In this document: piece by piece, positions 25,031 to 37,908 of the stretch
Layout: each line of letters starts with the position of its first letter
How positions within the stretch are numbered: the stretch's first letter is position 1
From: Oscillospiraceae bacterium
GTDB taxonomy: Bacteria; Bacillota; Clostridia; Oscillospirales; Ruminococcaceae
Length of the DNA stretch: 64,000 nucleotides
Reading direction: 5' to 3'
Assembly: GCA_025757845.1 (NCBI GenBank)
Contig: CP107211.1
Location: forward strand, 620,001-684,000
Position numbers and translations under genes: made by a program
The notes under the pieces: generated by a model
The model's input: the letters and a program-made list of their open reading frames with translations, nothing else
What the model was told of the DNA's origin: nothing
Database searches by the model: none

Positions 25031-25941
25031 CGACAAAAGAAAAACAGGGCTTCGGCCTGTACTTTCTGCTCGCCTTTGGCATGGCGTGGCTGCTGCAGGT
25101 CTATGCCAGCCTGCTGCTTCTCCGGGACGGCAACGCCGCGGCCTACCAGCTGCTGCTGGCGGTGAGCATGTTCTGCCCGCTGGTGTCCGTTCTGCTGGTG
25201 CAAAAGTTCTGGCTGCATCAGCCCACCGGCATCAGCTGGCGGCCCCGCCTGAAAGGCAACGGCAGGTATCTGCTGGCGGCATGGTTCGGCCCGGCGGTAT
25301 TCACCGTGCTGGCAGCGGTGCTGTACTTTGCGGTGTTCCCGTCCCGGCTGGACACCTCCGGCAGCTGGCTGGCCACGGCCTATGGCGGGCAGTGGACACC
25401 GGAAGCCCTGAAAACCGAGCTGGGAGTGACCACGACCAGTTACCTGATCCAGTACGGTCTGCTGGCGGTCACGCTGGCACCGCTTGCCAATATGATCCCC
25501 GCTGTGGGCGAGGAAGCGGGTTGGCGCGGCTATATGATGCCCCGCCTGAAGGAGCGGCTGGGCCTGCTCAACGGCCGTCTGCTGGGCGGCGTGATCTGGG
25601 GCGTCTGGCATTGGCCGCTGATGCTGCTGGTGGGCTACGAGTATGGCACCAACTATCTGGGCGCACCCCTGCTGGGGCTGGTGGTATGGTGCGTGGTCTG
25701 CTTTGCCCTCAACACTCTGCTGGATATCCTTTACGAGAAAACGGAATGCATCTGGGTACCTGCTGTTGCGCATGGAGCGTTCAACGCCATTGCGGCACTG
25801 CCGCAGGTGCTGACGAACCCGGCAGATACCTATTACAATGTGCTGGGTCCCATGCCCATAGGCCTGATCGGCATGCTACCGATGCTGGCAGTGGCGGTCT
25901 GGCTGACCCTGCGGCAGATGAAGCAGGAAGAAAAGAACTGA
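25027..25941 (+). CDS. CPBP-family intramembrane metalloprotease (CAAX protease-like)
   Basis: A 304-residue, roughly eight-TM membrane protein. The Abi/CPBP signature is complete: E-E-A-G-W-R-G near residue 160 (EExxxR), H-W-P-L near 197 and H-G-A-F-N near 252, giving the Glu/His metal site. Bacterial members cleave membrane substrates or protect against bacteriocins; the target here is unknown. Operon membership with a membrane-tethered MerR protein suggests an envelope-response unit. Confidence 0.88.
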   Translation: MTTKEKQGFGLYFLLAFGMAWLLQVYASLLLLRDGNAAAYQLLLAVSMFCPLVSVLLVQKFWLHQPTGISWRPRLKGNGRYLLAAWFGPAVFTVLAAVLYFAVFPSRLDTSGSWLATAYGGQWTPEALKTELGVTTTSYLIQYGLLAVTLAPLANMIPAVGEEAGWRGYMMPRLKERLGLLNGRLLGGVIWGVWHWPLMLLVGYEYGTNYLGAPLLGLVVWCVVCFALNTLLDILYEKTECIWVPAVAHGAFNAIAALPQVLTNPADTYYNVLGPMPIGLIGMLPMLAVAVWLTLRQMKQEEKN

Positions 25942-26094
25942 ACACGAGGGGCTGCTGTGCAGGGTGCTTGTACGGCAGCCCTTTTATAATAGGAAAGAAT
26001 GGGCAAACCTGCCCGAAAACCCGGAAGGTCTGGAGCAAAAAACTGGTTCCTGTATACAAATGCAAAAAAAGCGAAAAAAACTTTGAAAAAAGGC

Positions 26095-26123
26095 TTGCCA
26101 AACCCTCTTGAATGTGGTACTAT
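26095..26123 (+). promoter_or_regulatory. rrn promoter P1
   Basis: TTGCCA (26095-26100), 17 bp, TACTAT (26118-26123), about 380 nt before the 16S gene. Confidence 0.6.
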
Positions 26124-26277
26124 ATGTGAGCGCCAAGCACTGAGACAAAAGAATGACTTCTGAAGCCTCAGCACGAAGCTTTTGAAAAGAACCAATAGAC
26201 GCTGAAAAGTTCCGGTCAGCACCGAGAAACATGAAGCGATCCAAGTTCAGAACGTTCAAAAGCCTCGAAAAAAGAGC

Positions 26278-26306
26278 TTGACAAAAAACCGCTTCTGTGG
26301 TAGAAT
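26278..26306 (+). promoter_or_regulatory. rrn promoter P2
   Basis: Consensus TTGACA (26278-26283), 17 bp, TAGAAT (26301-26306), about 190 nt before 16S. It is stronger than P1 by sequence. The 25942-26499 region otherwise holds only rRNA leader. Confidence 0.85.
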
Positions 26307-26339
26307 AATCAAGTCGTCAGCCGCAAGGCTGAGGCGCAC

Positions 26340-26364
26340 AGGACCTTGAAAATTGAACAATATC
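26340..26364 (+). other. 16S precursor processing stem, 5' arm
   Basis: The stretch around A-C-C-T-T-G-A-A-A-A-T-T-G-A-A-C is largely complementary to 28085-28109 after the 16S gene. The arms would form the long helix cut by RNase III. Confidence 0.7.
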
Positions 26365-26499
26365 GAAAAACTTGTAACGGAACCTATTTTCGTGTTGGAA
26401 AAACACGTAAAACAATTCCAAACAAAGTAATTCACACAGGACGCAAGCGATTGCGTGCTGAGCGAAACAAGATTTAACACTTTTAAGTGATAAATATCA

Positions 26500-28018
<1,519 letters not shown>

Positions 28019-28084
28019 TCAGGCAATGGCAGAGCATCTAAGATGGTCAGTCATTGGAACAGGTGATCTGTTAGAAGTGAAGTA

Positions 28085-28109
28085 GATATTGTTCGATTTT
28101 GAGGGCCCT
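28085..28109 (+). other. 16S precursor processing stem, 3' arm
   Basis: Pairs with 26340-26364. The 16S-23S spacer (28011-28286) contains this arm and the 5' arm of the 23S stem but no tRNA gene. Confidence 0.7.
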
Positions 28110-28125
28110 GAAAAGGACACTCAAA

Positions 28126-28149
28126 GACGTACCTTGAAAACTGAATAAT
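28126..28149 (+). other. 23S precursor processing stem, 5' arm
   Basis: Complementary, with two mismatches over 24 nt, to 31167-31190 after 23S. Confidence 0.75.
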
Positions 28150-28286
28150 AACTGCGAAACAAAGATTATAGTAAGTTCTTTTTTAAGAAATATTACAATT
28201 TCAAAAGGAAGGGTAACAATAATCTTCGTTGGCAAAAAAGAATCAAGAGGAAATACAAGCCATTCTCGAGAGAGAATAGTTTGAAT

Positions 28287-31120
<2,834 letters not shown>

Positions 31121-31166
31121 CAATTCGCTTGAGACTTTTTAAGTCAACGAAAAAATGTTAGCAGTG

Positions 31167-31190
31167 ATTATTCAGTTTTGAAGGCACGTC
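31167..31190 (+). other. 23S precursor processing stem, 3' arm
   Basis: Pairs with 28126-28149, bracketing the 23S gene for RNase III processing. Confidence 0.75.
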
Positions 31191-31246
31191 CTTCTACAAA
31201 TACTGGACAGTGACACAGAAATGTGTTATACTGATTCAGTCAGATC

Positions 31247-31364
<118 letters not shown>

Positions 31365-31371
31365 TGAACAG

Positions 31372-31402
31372 AAAGCTCTGAGAGAAATCTCAGGGCTTTT
31401 TT
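31372..31402 (+). terminator. rrn operon terminator
   Basis: AAAGCTCTGAGA / TCTCAGGGCTTT with a GAAA loop (12 bp, one G-T), running into TTTTTTG. Confidence 0.9.
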
Positions 31403-31454
31403 GTTGCACAAAAATATGGAGCGGATTTTGGTCGAAATGATAACAGGACAGGAC

Positions 31455-31483
31455 TTGACAAAAATACTACTACGCAATACAAT
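31455..31483 (+). promoter_or_regulatory. Promoter of the PadR operon
   Basis: TTGACA (31455-31460), 17 bp, TACAAT (31478-31483). Confidence 0.8.
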
Positions 31484-31496
31484 ATAGATAATCTAC

Positions 31497-31509
31497 TATG
31501 TATTACATA
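31497..31509. promoter_or_regulatory. PadR operator candidate
   Basis: TATGTA-T-TACATA, a perfect 6-bp-arm palindrome right after the expected transcription start. PadR proteins typically bind ATGT/ACAT-type palindromes, so autorepression is likely. Confidence 0.65.
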
Positions 31510-31530
31510 ATAGGTAAAAGGAGGTATCCA

Positions 31531-31863
31531 GTGGAAAACAACACACAATTGCTCAAGGGCGTTTTGGAATTCTGTGTTTTGAAATTCATTAGCAGAGAGC
31601 CGACCTATGGCTATGAGATCGTGATGCATCTAAAACAGGTCGGGTTTTCTGACTTGAGTGAAAGTACACTCTATCCGCTGTTACTGCGGCTGGAACAGCA
31701 GGGAAAGGTCACGGTGGAACGCAGACCCTCCCCCAAGGGACCGAGCCGGAAATACTACGTTGTAACGGAAGAAGGGCGGCAGGCGCTTCTTGAATTCCGG
31801 CAAGATTGGAGCCAGCTATGCCAGCTGGTGGAAAAAATTTTTAAGGAGGAGCCAGATGAATAA
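31531..31863 (+). CDS. PadR-family transcriptional regulator
   Basis: A 110-residue winged-helix repressor with the family core L-K-G-V-L-E-F, P-T-Y-G-Y-E-I, S-E-S-T-L-Y-P-L-L-L-R-L and S-R-K-Y-Y-V-V-T. GTG 31531 is chosen because AAAGGAGG lies seven nt before it. It overlaps the downstream membrane-protein gene by eight bases. A + T content is clearly higher than in neighbouring housekeeping genes. PadR regulators often control membrane or drug-response partners encoded next to them. Confidence 0.92.
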   Translation: MENNTQLLKGVLEFCVLKFISREPTYGYEIVMHLKQVGFSDLSESTLYPLLLRLEQQGKVTVERRPSPKGPSRKYYVVTEEGRQALLEFRQDWSQLCQLVEKIFKEEPDE

Positions 31864-32524
31864 GTATTTTGCACTGCGAAAAGCGAACCGGATGCGTACC
31901 GAGTTGCTGACTGAAAAAAGCCAGGAGCAGTTGAAAGAAGTGATTCGTTATCTTCGCCGGGTCAGCTGGGACTTCTGTGGTATCGAACTTGTGCGCAGCG
32001 ATCTGCTTGATATTTCCATCCAAGCCAATGCGGAAAATCAGGAACTGTTCGATTCGATTTCGGATGCAAAAACCTTTGTGGAGGAGGTCAAGCCAAGTTT
32101 GAAAACACTGAGAGCTGCGGATTACTTCTGGTTTCTTGCACCGCTGTATTTCTTCTTTGAGTGGGGCGTGGAAGGGCTGCTGCTTTACCCGGTAATTGGT
32201 GATTGGGTTTTTGAACTTTCTGTAGGCTATCTGATGCAGCTTGTTGTTGCAGTGACGGTTTTTTGCGCACTGTTCCGCCGGATGATGGAGCAGGTAGGCT
32301 TTCCGCCACGAGAGCATTGGCTGAAATATGCTACATGGCTGGTGCTTTATATCGTGACCCTGTATGGAACGGGCTGGTTCTTTACCCAGATCGCGGGTAA
32401 GATCGTACTGCTGCGGCTTCCGATCCTTAGCTATTCGATTTTTTGCCTGCTTCTGGGTGCAGGACTGTATGCAATACATTTTTGGAGATATGGAAAAGAC
32501 CCGCGTCTGAGTGCTCGCATATAA
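31856..32524 (+). CDS. Hypothetical membrane protein coupled to PadR
   Basis: A 222-residue protein. The first 85 residues are polar and helical, followed by four hydrophobic segments (about 90-112, 120-142, 158-180 and 186-208). It resembles the group of uncharacterised PadR-partner proteins with a helical N-terminal domain and membrane C-terminus, but no specific family is recognised. AAGGAGG precedes ATG 31856, which lies inside the padR stop region. Its function is unknown; a link to envelope stress is only suggested by context. Confidence 0.75.
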   Translation: MNKYFALRKANRMRTELLTEKSQEQLKEVIRYLRRVSWDFCGIELVRSDLLDISIQANAENQELFDSISDAKTFVEEVKPSLKTLRAADYFWFLAPLYFFFEWGVEGLLLYPVIGDWVFELSVGYLMQLVVAVTVFCALFRRMMEQVGFPPREHWLKYATWLVLYIVTLYGTGWFFTQIAGKIVLLRLPILSYSIFCLLLGAGLYAIHFWRYGKDPRLSARI

Positions 32525-32532
32525 AGTAAAAA

Positions 32533-32573
32533 GCGCCCCCGCTGCACTGTGCATAACGGTGCAGCGGGGGCGC
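32533..32573. terminator. Long hairpin between convergent genes
   Basis: A 15-bp perfect stem, GCGCCCCCGCTGCAC (32533-32547) / GTGCAGCGGGGGCGC (32559-32573). It probably ends the PadR operon, and perhaps fba from the other side. Confidence 0.8.
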
Positions 32574-32616
32574 ATACTTTATTGGGTGGTGTACCGGTCA
32601 GGATACGAGCTTCTGC

Positions 32617-33480
32617 TTAGCCCTTGCCGGCGCAGCCGAACAGCTCGATCTTCTCCTTGCACTTGTCCTCGATGGCCTTTGCACCAGGAGCCAGCAGCTT
32701 GCGGGGGTCGAAGCCCTTGCCCTGCAGATCCTTGCCGGCCTCGATGTACTTACGGGTAGCCTCAGCAAAGACCAGCTGGCACTCGGTGTTGATGTTGATC
32801 TTAGAGACGCCCAGACTGATGGCCTTTGCGATCATCTCGTCGGGGATGCCGGTGCCGCCATGCAGGACCAGAGGAATGTTGTTGGTGGCCTTGTGGATGC
32901 GGTCCAGAGCCTCGAAGTCCAGGCCCTTCCAGTTTGCGGGGTAGACGCCGTGGATGTTGCCGATGCCGGCAGCCAGGAAGTCAACGCCCAGAGCGGTGAT
33001 CTTTGCGCACTCTTCGGGGTCAGCGATCTCGCCGGCACCCACGACGCCGTCCTCGACGCCGCCGATGGAACCGACCTCGGCCTCGATGCTCAGGCCCTTT
33101 GCATGTGCCAGAGCGACCAGCTCCTTGGTCTTTTCCACGTTCTCCTCGATGGAGTAGTGGCTGCCGTCGAACATGATGGAAGAGAAGCCGGCCTCGATGC
33201 AGGCCTTGCAGCCCTCATAGGTGCCGTGGTCCAGGTGCAGGGCAACGGGAACGGTGATGCCCATGGAATCGACCATAGCGCTGACCATGGCAGCGACGGT
33301 CTTGAAGCCGGTCATGTACTTGCCGGCGCCCTCGGAAACGCCCAGAATGACGGGGCTCTTCATTTCCTCGCAGGCGGTCAGGACTGCCTTGGTCCACTCC
33401 AGGTTATTGATGTTGAACTGAGGCACACCGTAGTGGCCATCGCGTGCTTTGAGCAGCATCTCGGTTGCATTTACCAACAT
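32617..33480 (-). CDS. fba: Class II fructose-bisphosphate aldolase
   Basis: A 287-residue zinc aldolase splitting fructose-1,6-bisphosphate to DHAP and GAP in glycolysis. Metal ligands are in L-H-L-D-H-G near residue 83 and in V-L-H-G-G-T-G near 205; E-A-E-V-G-S-I-G-G is the family's central strand. It is the FbaA/GatY-like class IIB length. GGAGG lies before ATG 33478-33480. It is monocistronic on the minus strand with its own strong promoter. A tagatose-bisphosphate aldolase role is less likely given the isolated, housekeeping-type setting. Confidence 0.92.
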   Translation of the reverse strand: MLVNATEMLLKARDGHYGVPQFNINNLEWTKAVLTACEEMKSPVILGVSEGAGKYMTGFKTVAAMVSAMVDSMGITVPVALHLDHGTYEGCKACIEAGFSSIMFDGSHYSIEENVEKTKELVALAHAKGLSIEAEVGSIGGVEDGVVGAGEIADPEECAKITALGVDFLAAGIGNIHGVYPANWKGLDFEALDRIHKATNNIPLVLHGGTGIPDEMIAKAISLGVSKININTECQLVFAEATRKYIEAGKDLQGKGFDPRKLLAPGAKAIEDKCKEKIELFGCAGKG

Positions 33481-33560
33481 TATTCATTACCTCCAAATAT
33501 GATCGGGGTTTTCGGTCATGCCGCGCCGTATTGTGCACGGCTTAACAAACCTACAAAACT

Positions 33561-33589
33561 AGTATACCCCAAACCCTTCTTAAAATCAA
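33561..33589 (-). promoter_or_regulatory. Promoter of fba
   Basis: On the minus strand TTGATT (33584-33589), 17 bp, TATACT (33561-33566). Confidence 0.8.
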
Positions 33590-34156
33590 TCCAAACAGGC
33601 GGTTTTTCTCTTCAAACGCCGGGCGGAATGCGGCATTTGCGGGCGGAAAAGGTCCGAAATGCGGGAATCTGCAACAATTTTGAAGGTCCTGCACCACTTT
33701 TGCAGAATGTCCCCGGGATGGGAGAAACCGTGGAATTTTCAACACAAATCCACATTCGTCAATTTGATATTGGAGAAAATTGCAAAAGGTGCGTGGTTCT
33801 GCATCAAAAAATTGTCATATTTCCGACTTGAAAATTACAAATTGTACGCACCCTGCGGGGGAATGTCGAACCAGATTGTGGAAAACTCAGTGGAGAATGT
33901 TAAATTCCACAGGGAAAACAGGCTTTGCAGCAGGACTTTTGAACTTTCTCCACCGGATTTTCAACATGTGGAAAAAATCGGGTCCTTCTACGGAATGTAT
34001 AGCCCTCTTTTGTGGAAAACTTTTCGGACCGGCAAAACGGCAGGTCCCGGCAGGGGCAGAAGGCGCAGCAGCAAGGGACAATTCTGCAAAACCGGGCCGG
34101 GGCGCTGGCAAGCTGCGAAAAAATCCGGTCGAGCCGACAAAAAAGCGGCAATTTGC
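33590..34156. other. Non-coding region with repeated DnaA-box-like 9-mers
   Basis: No credible gene is present between the fba promoter and the rlmB promoter. The AT-rich half contains TGTGGAAAA three times in the same orientation (33877-33885, 33967-33975, 34011-34019), one base from the DnaA box TGTGGATAA, plus AAATCCACA at 33746-33754 on the opposite sense. No dnaA, dnaN or rpmH neighbour is present. Confidence 0.45.
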
Positions 34157-34185
34157 TGGCAAACCCGGTCGGCTTATGCTATACT
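34157..34185 (+). promoter_or_regulatory. Promoter of rlmB
   Basis: TGGCAA (34157-34162), 17 bp, TATACT (34180-34185), about 115 nt before the gene. Confidence 0.6.
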
Positions 34186-34301
34186 TTACCTTGGATTATC
34201 ATCTGATAAAATCGCCGGGCTGGCTGCCTGCGCAAGCGGTGCGGCGCGCCCTGGGGAACATGCGCTGCATCGTTCCGATAGAAACGGAAGGAGAACATAG
34301 A

Positions 34302-35108
34302 ATGGAAGAGAAAAATCAGCCCCGCCGCCCGCGCCGTGCACCGGAAGAGCAGACCCGGAATGAGAGCCTGGTCTACGGCAAGAATCCGGTGACCGAGCTG
34401 CTGAAGAGCGGTTCCGGCGTGGATACGGTGCTCATTTCGGAGAGCATGGCCCCCGCCGTGGCGGCCTACTATACCGCACTGGCCAAGGAGGCCGGGGCAG
34501 CCGTCAAGCGGGTGAACCCCAACAAGCTGCGCCTGATGACCGGCACCGAGAGCCATCAGGGCGTGGCCGCCTTTGCCAGCGAGATCGCGTATGCCACCGT
34601 GGAGGACCTGCTGGCGGCGGCCAAAGCCAAGGGCGAGCCGCCGTTCCTGGTGCTGAGCGATGGCATTGAGGACCCCCACAACCTGGGTGCCGTGATGCGC
34701 AGCGCTCTGCTGTGCGGTGCCCACGGCATCGTGATCCCCAAGCGGGGCGGCGCATCGGTCACTCCCACGGTCATCAAGTCCAGCGCAGGTGCCGCTGAGC
34801 GGCTGCCGGTGGCCCGCGTGGCCAACATCGGCGAGACGATCCGCCGCCTCAAGGAGCAGGGCGTGTTCGTGTACTGTGCCGACATGGACGGCGTGCCCCT
34901 GCGCAAGAACAACCTCACCGGCCCCATCGCGCTGGTGCTGGGCAGTGAGGGCAGCGGCGTGTCGCAGCTGGTCAAGAAGTTGTGCGACGGTGTGGTGCGG
35001 CTGGACATGGCCGCACAGGGCACCGGTGTGGACAGCTACAACGTCTCGGTGGCGGCCGGCATTATCCTGTACGAGATCCAGTCGCAGCGCGCAGCACAGA
35101 ATGCGTGA
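34302..35108 (+). CDS. rlmB: 23S rRNA 2'-O-ribose methyltransferase RlmB-like (SpoU/TrmH family)
   Basis: A 268-residue SPOUT methyltransferase. The N-terminal substrate-binding domain (Y-G-K-N-P-V-T-E-L-L) precedes the catalytic knot with motifs D-P-H-N-L-G-A-V-M-R-S, L-V-L-G-S-E-G-S-G-V and S-Y-N-V-S-V-A-A-G. It methylates a guanosine of 23S rRNA (G2251 in E. coli) using SAM. A basic, proline-rich N-terminal tail of about 20 residues is present. AAGGAG precedes ATG 34302. The pseudo-ATPase gene follows after 45 bp and may be co-transcribed. Confidence 0.9.
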   Translation: MEEKNQPRRPRRAPEEQTRNESLVYGKNPVTELLKSGSGVDTVLISESMAPAVAAYYTALAKEAGAAVKRVNPNKLRLMTGTESHQGVAAFASEIAYATVEDLLAAAKAKGEPPFLVLSDGIEDPHNLGAVMRSALLCGAHGIVIPKRGGASVTPTVIKSSAGAAERLPVARVANIGETIRRLKEQGVFVYCADMDGVPLRKNNLTGPIALVLGSEGSGVSQLVKKLCDGVVRLDMAAQGTGVDSYNVSVAAGIILYEIQSQRAAQNA

Positions 35109-35153
35109 CAGGCGTGATCCGTAACCCCAATCTGAAGAACGGGAGGAACAAGG

Positions 35154-37877
35154 ATGCCTAAGGAAAATAATCAACACAAGAGCGCCGCCGCAAGCGATGA
35201 GAAATTCCGCGATTTCTTCACCACCACCGTGGCGGATATCCCGGCCGAGATGGTGCGCCGGGAGGAAGAAGCGGCGGAAGAGCACAAGGGGCTGTTCGGA
35301 CGGCTGTTCGGCCATGCAAAACCGAAGCAGGCTCCGCAGGCCGGGACGGACCTGGAACTGCCTACCGGTGAGGTGCTGCTGGGCGCAGATGCCCTGGCAA
35401 AGCACGACGGGGAGGAACCGCTGGATCTGGACCTGACCCTGCGCACCGCAGACCCGGGCACGGATTTCCCCCAGCCCAAAGCCGAAGGGCCTGCTGCCCC
35501 GGAAAAACCTGCCGTGCCGGACAGACCGGCCCCGCAGCCCGCCCCGGAGAACAAGCCGGAGCCGCCCAAGGCTCCGGCCGCCCCAGCTCCGCAGCCGGAA
35601 AAGCCCCGGAAGAAGGCTGCACAGAACCCCAAGAACGCCCCGGACGTGCTGCTGCCGCAGGAACAGCAGGAGCAGCAGGAGATGCAGCAGCTCAAGGACA
35701 TGCTGAACGGCATGGCTGCAAAACCGAAGCCGGTGGAGGAAACGCTGGAGCCCATCCGCAGCGTGGATGTGCCGCTGGATGACCCGGAAGAGTCGGAGAC
35801 CCCGGAAAAGGCTCCGGAGCCACCCCGGCCCACCATGGTGTTTGCAGCCGACAAGCCGCTGCCGGAAAAGAAATCGGTGTTCCGGATGTTCGGCGACGCC
35901 GATGACGAGAAAAAGCCGGAAGGCCCGGAAGAGCCGGCAGCCGCGGAGAAAACATCTCCCGCCGCGCCGGTGAAAGCCCCCGAGGCAGAGCCGGAAACCA
36001 AACCGGACGAAGATACCATGAGCCTGCCGCTGGAACCGCTGGACGCTCCGGAGACGGAACCGACCGAAACGCCGGTGGCTGCGCCCGCCGCAGACACTGC
36101 CGAAGCGGAACGTGCCGGAGAGACGGAGCTGAAAACCGAGGCGGAGGACGCCCTGCCGGCGGAGGACGAAGCCCCCGAGAGCGTGGGCGAGAAGCTGCGC
36201 CGCATGAGTGCAGAGCTTACCCTGCGCTGTGTACTGGCCGGAATCCTGGCCGTGGTGCTGCTGCATGTGGGCCTGGTGGCCGACCGGCTGCTGCCGCCGC
36301 TGGCCGCACTGGACCCGGATGCCGCCCCGGCGGCCTTCTACGCCGCCAATCTGCTGCTGTATGCCGCCAGCCTGGTGGTGAGCTTCCCGGTCCTGCGCGA
36401 CGGCTTGAACGGCCTGCGGGGCCGTCCCTCGGCAGAGACGATGCCCGCACTGGCCGCTGTGGCGGCGCTGCTGCAGGCCGTCACGGCCCTGCTCACGGCC
36501 AACTCCTACCGCACCACCGAAGGCCTGTCCATCCTCACCGGCGTTGCAGCCCTGGGGCTGTTCCTGGCGCTGCTGGGCAGCCGGGTGATGCTGTCTGCCG
36601 TGCGCGGCGGCTATGAACTGCTGGGCGAAGCCACCGACCTGCAGGGTGCGTATCGCACCCGGGACAAGGACCTGATCCGGGCATTGGCACGGGATCTGGA
36701 ACAGAAGGACCCCTGGGTGCTGCTGAGCCGCCCCCGGACGGCGGACGAAGGCTTTGTGGCACAGAGCCTGGACGAGCGCGCCGGGGAACGCCGTGCACAG
36801 AAGAACGGGTACATCCTGCTGGGCGTGGCCCTGCTCAGCGCCCTGCTGTGTCTGGTGGTAGGCCGTGACGTGAAGCTGGCCGCCGCCGCCCTGACGGCGG
36901 TGCTGTGCATGGGCGCACCCCTGTCCTCCACCCTCATCGCCGGCATGGCTGCGCTGCGCCTGCAGCGTGCCGCCGGTGCCGTGGGGGCCGTGGTGCCCGG
37001 CTGGGCGGCCATTCAGGAACTGGGCGGCATCGACACCCTTCAGGTGGATGCCGAGGACCTGTTTGCCGCCGACAGCGTGGTGCTGGAGGATATCCGCATC
37101 TTCAAGGGCGGCCGCATCGACCGCGCCATCCTGTACGCGGCCAGCGTGCTCAACCAGAGCGGCGGTACTCTGCAGGGGCTGTTCCGTCAGATCATTGAGG
37201 ACCGCACCGACATCCTGTTCCCGGTCAAGGATCTGGAGATCCACCGCGGGCTGGGCTTTGCCGCCTGGTGCGACAACAACCACATCCAGATCGGCACCCG
37301 CCGTTTCCTGGAGCAGGAGGGCGTGGCCCTGCCGGACGAGGACTACGAGAACCAGCACTCCAAAAACGGGGAGCTGCAGATCCTGTATCTGGCAGTGTCC
37401 GGCAACGTGCATGCCATGTTCGTGATCCGCTATGTGGGCGGCCGCAACATCGCCCGCAGCCTTGCTGCCCTGCAGCAGGAGAACATCCGTCTGCTGGTCA
37501 CCAGTCTGGACCCCAGCCTGACCGCAAAGCATATCACCGAGGCCTACCGCCTGCCGGAGGGCATGGTCACCCTGCTGGATCAGGAGCAGTGCGCCGCCCT
37601 CGAGGCCGCCCCGGCCGAGGATGCGCCCTGCTGCATGTACCATCAGAAAGGCTTTGCCAGCCTGACCGGCGGTCTGCGCGCAGCCGACAAGGCCCAGAAC
37701 GCCGAGACCACGGCCACCACGGTGCAGATGGTGTCGGTGCTGTTCTCGGTGGCCATTGCGGTGCTGCTCACCAGCGCCCGCAGCATCTGGCAGCTGCCGG
37801 TGACCTATGTGCTGATGTATCAGGCGGCATGGAGCGCCCTGAGCATCGCCGTGTGCGCTCTGAAACAGCATAACTGA
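35154..37877 (+). CDS. P-type-ATPase-like membrane protein lacking catalytic motifs, with long disordered N-terminus
   Basis: 907 residues. Positions 1-345 are soluble, Pro/Glu/Ala-rich and likely disordered. About four membrane segments follow (355-480), a cytosolic stretch, then two more ending in G-A-P-L-S-S-T (about 550-600) and two at the C-terminus (about 860-905). The order matches P1B-type metal ATPases. The CPx motif is M-G-A-P-L, the DKTGT phosphorylation loop is V-D-A-E-D-L (Asp632), and the TGDN hinge is T-S-L-D-P. The N-domain-like region (I-Q-I-G-T-R-R-F) remains. It is probably a non-hydrolysing pseudo-pump with a scaffold or sensor role. Function unknown. Confidence 0.6.
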   Translation: MPKENNQHKSAAASDEKFRDFFTTTVADIPAEMVRREEEAAEEHKGLFGRLFGHAKPKQAPQAGTDLELPTGEVLLGADALAKHDGEEPLDLDLTLRTADPGTDFPQPKAEGPAAPEKPAVPDRPAPQPAPENKPEPPKAPAAPAPQPEKPRKKAAQNPKNAPDVLLPQEQQEQQEMQQLKDMLNGMAAKPKPVEETLEPIRSVDVPLDDPEESETPEKAPEPPRPTMVFAADKPLPEKKSVFRMFGDADDEKKPEGPEEPAAAEKTSPAAPVKAPEAEPETKPDEDTMSLPLEPLDAPETEPTETPVAAPAADTAEAERAGETELKTEAEDALPAEDEAPESVGEKLRRMSAELTLRCVLAGILAVVLLHVGLVADRLLPPLAALDPDAAPAAFYAANLLLYAASLVVSFPVLRDGLNGLRGRPSAETMPALAAVAALLQAVTALLTANSYRTTEGLSILTGVAALGLFLALLGSRVMLSAVRGGYELLGEATDLQGAYRTRDKDLIRALARDLEQKDPWVLLSRPRTADEGFVAQSLDERAGERRAQKNGYILLGVALLSALLCLVVGRDVKLAAAALTAVLCMGAPLSSTLIAGMAALRLQRAAGAVGAVVPGWAAIQELGGIDTLQVDAEDLFAADSVVLEDIRIFKGGRIDRAILYAASVLNQSGGTLQGLFRQIIEDRTDILFPVKDLEIHRGLGFAAWCDNNHIQIGTRRFLEQEGVALPDEDYENQHSKNGELQILYLAVSGNVHAMFVIRYVGGRNIARSLAALQQENIRLLVTSLDPSLTAKHITEAYRLPEGMVTLLDQEQCAALEAAPAEDAPCCMYHQKGFASLTGGLRAADKAQNAETTATTVQMVSVLFSVAIAVLLTSARSIWQLPVTYVLMYQAAWSALSIAVCALKQHN

Positions 37878-37889
37878 AAATGATTCTCA
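37875..37889. promoter_or_regulatory. Fur/PerR-like box upstream of rubrerythrin
   Basis: TGAAAATGATTCTCA matches the 7-1-7 box TGATAATnATTATCA at 12 of 14 defined positions. It overlaps the stop codon of the preceding gene and lies 20 bp before the rubrerythrin -35. A second, weaker AATGATT half-site lies at 37900-37907. Confidence 0.6.
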
Positions 37890-37908
37890 AAATAAATAGG
37901 AATGATTC

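Noticed and set aside
33590..34156. A chromosomal replication origin based on DnaA-box-like motifs
   Set aside because: No dnaA, dnaN or rpmH lies nearby, the 9-mers carry a mismatch, and the upstream rrn operon points toward this site rather than away from it.
34179..37871. A 1230-residue minus-strand ORF
   Set aside because: It is the complement of rlmB and the ATPase-like gene, with low-complexity Q/H/G sequence and no start context.
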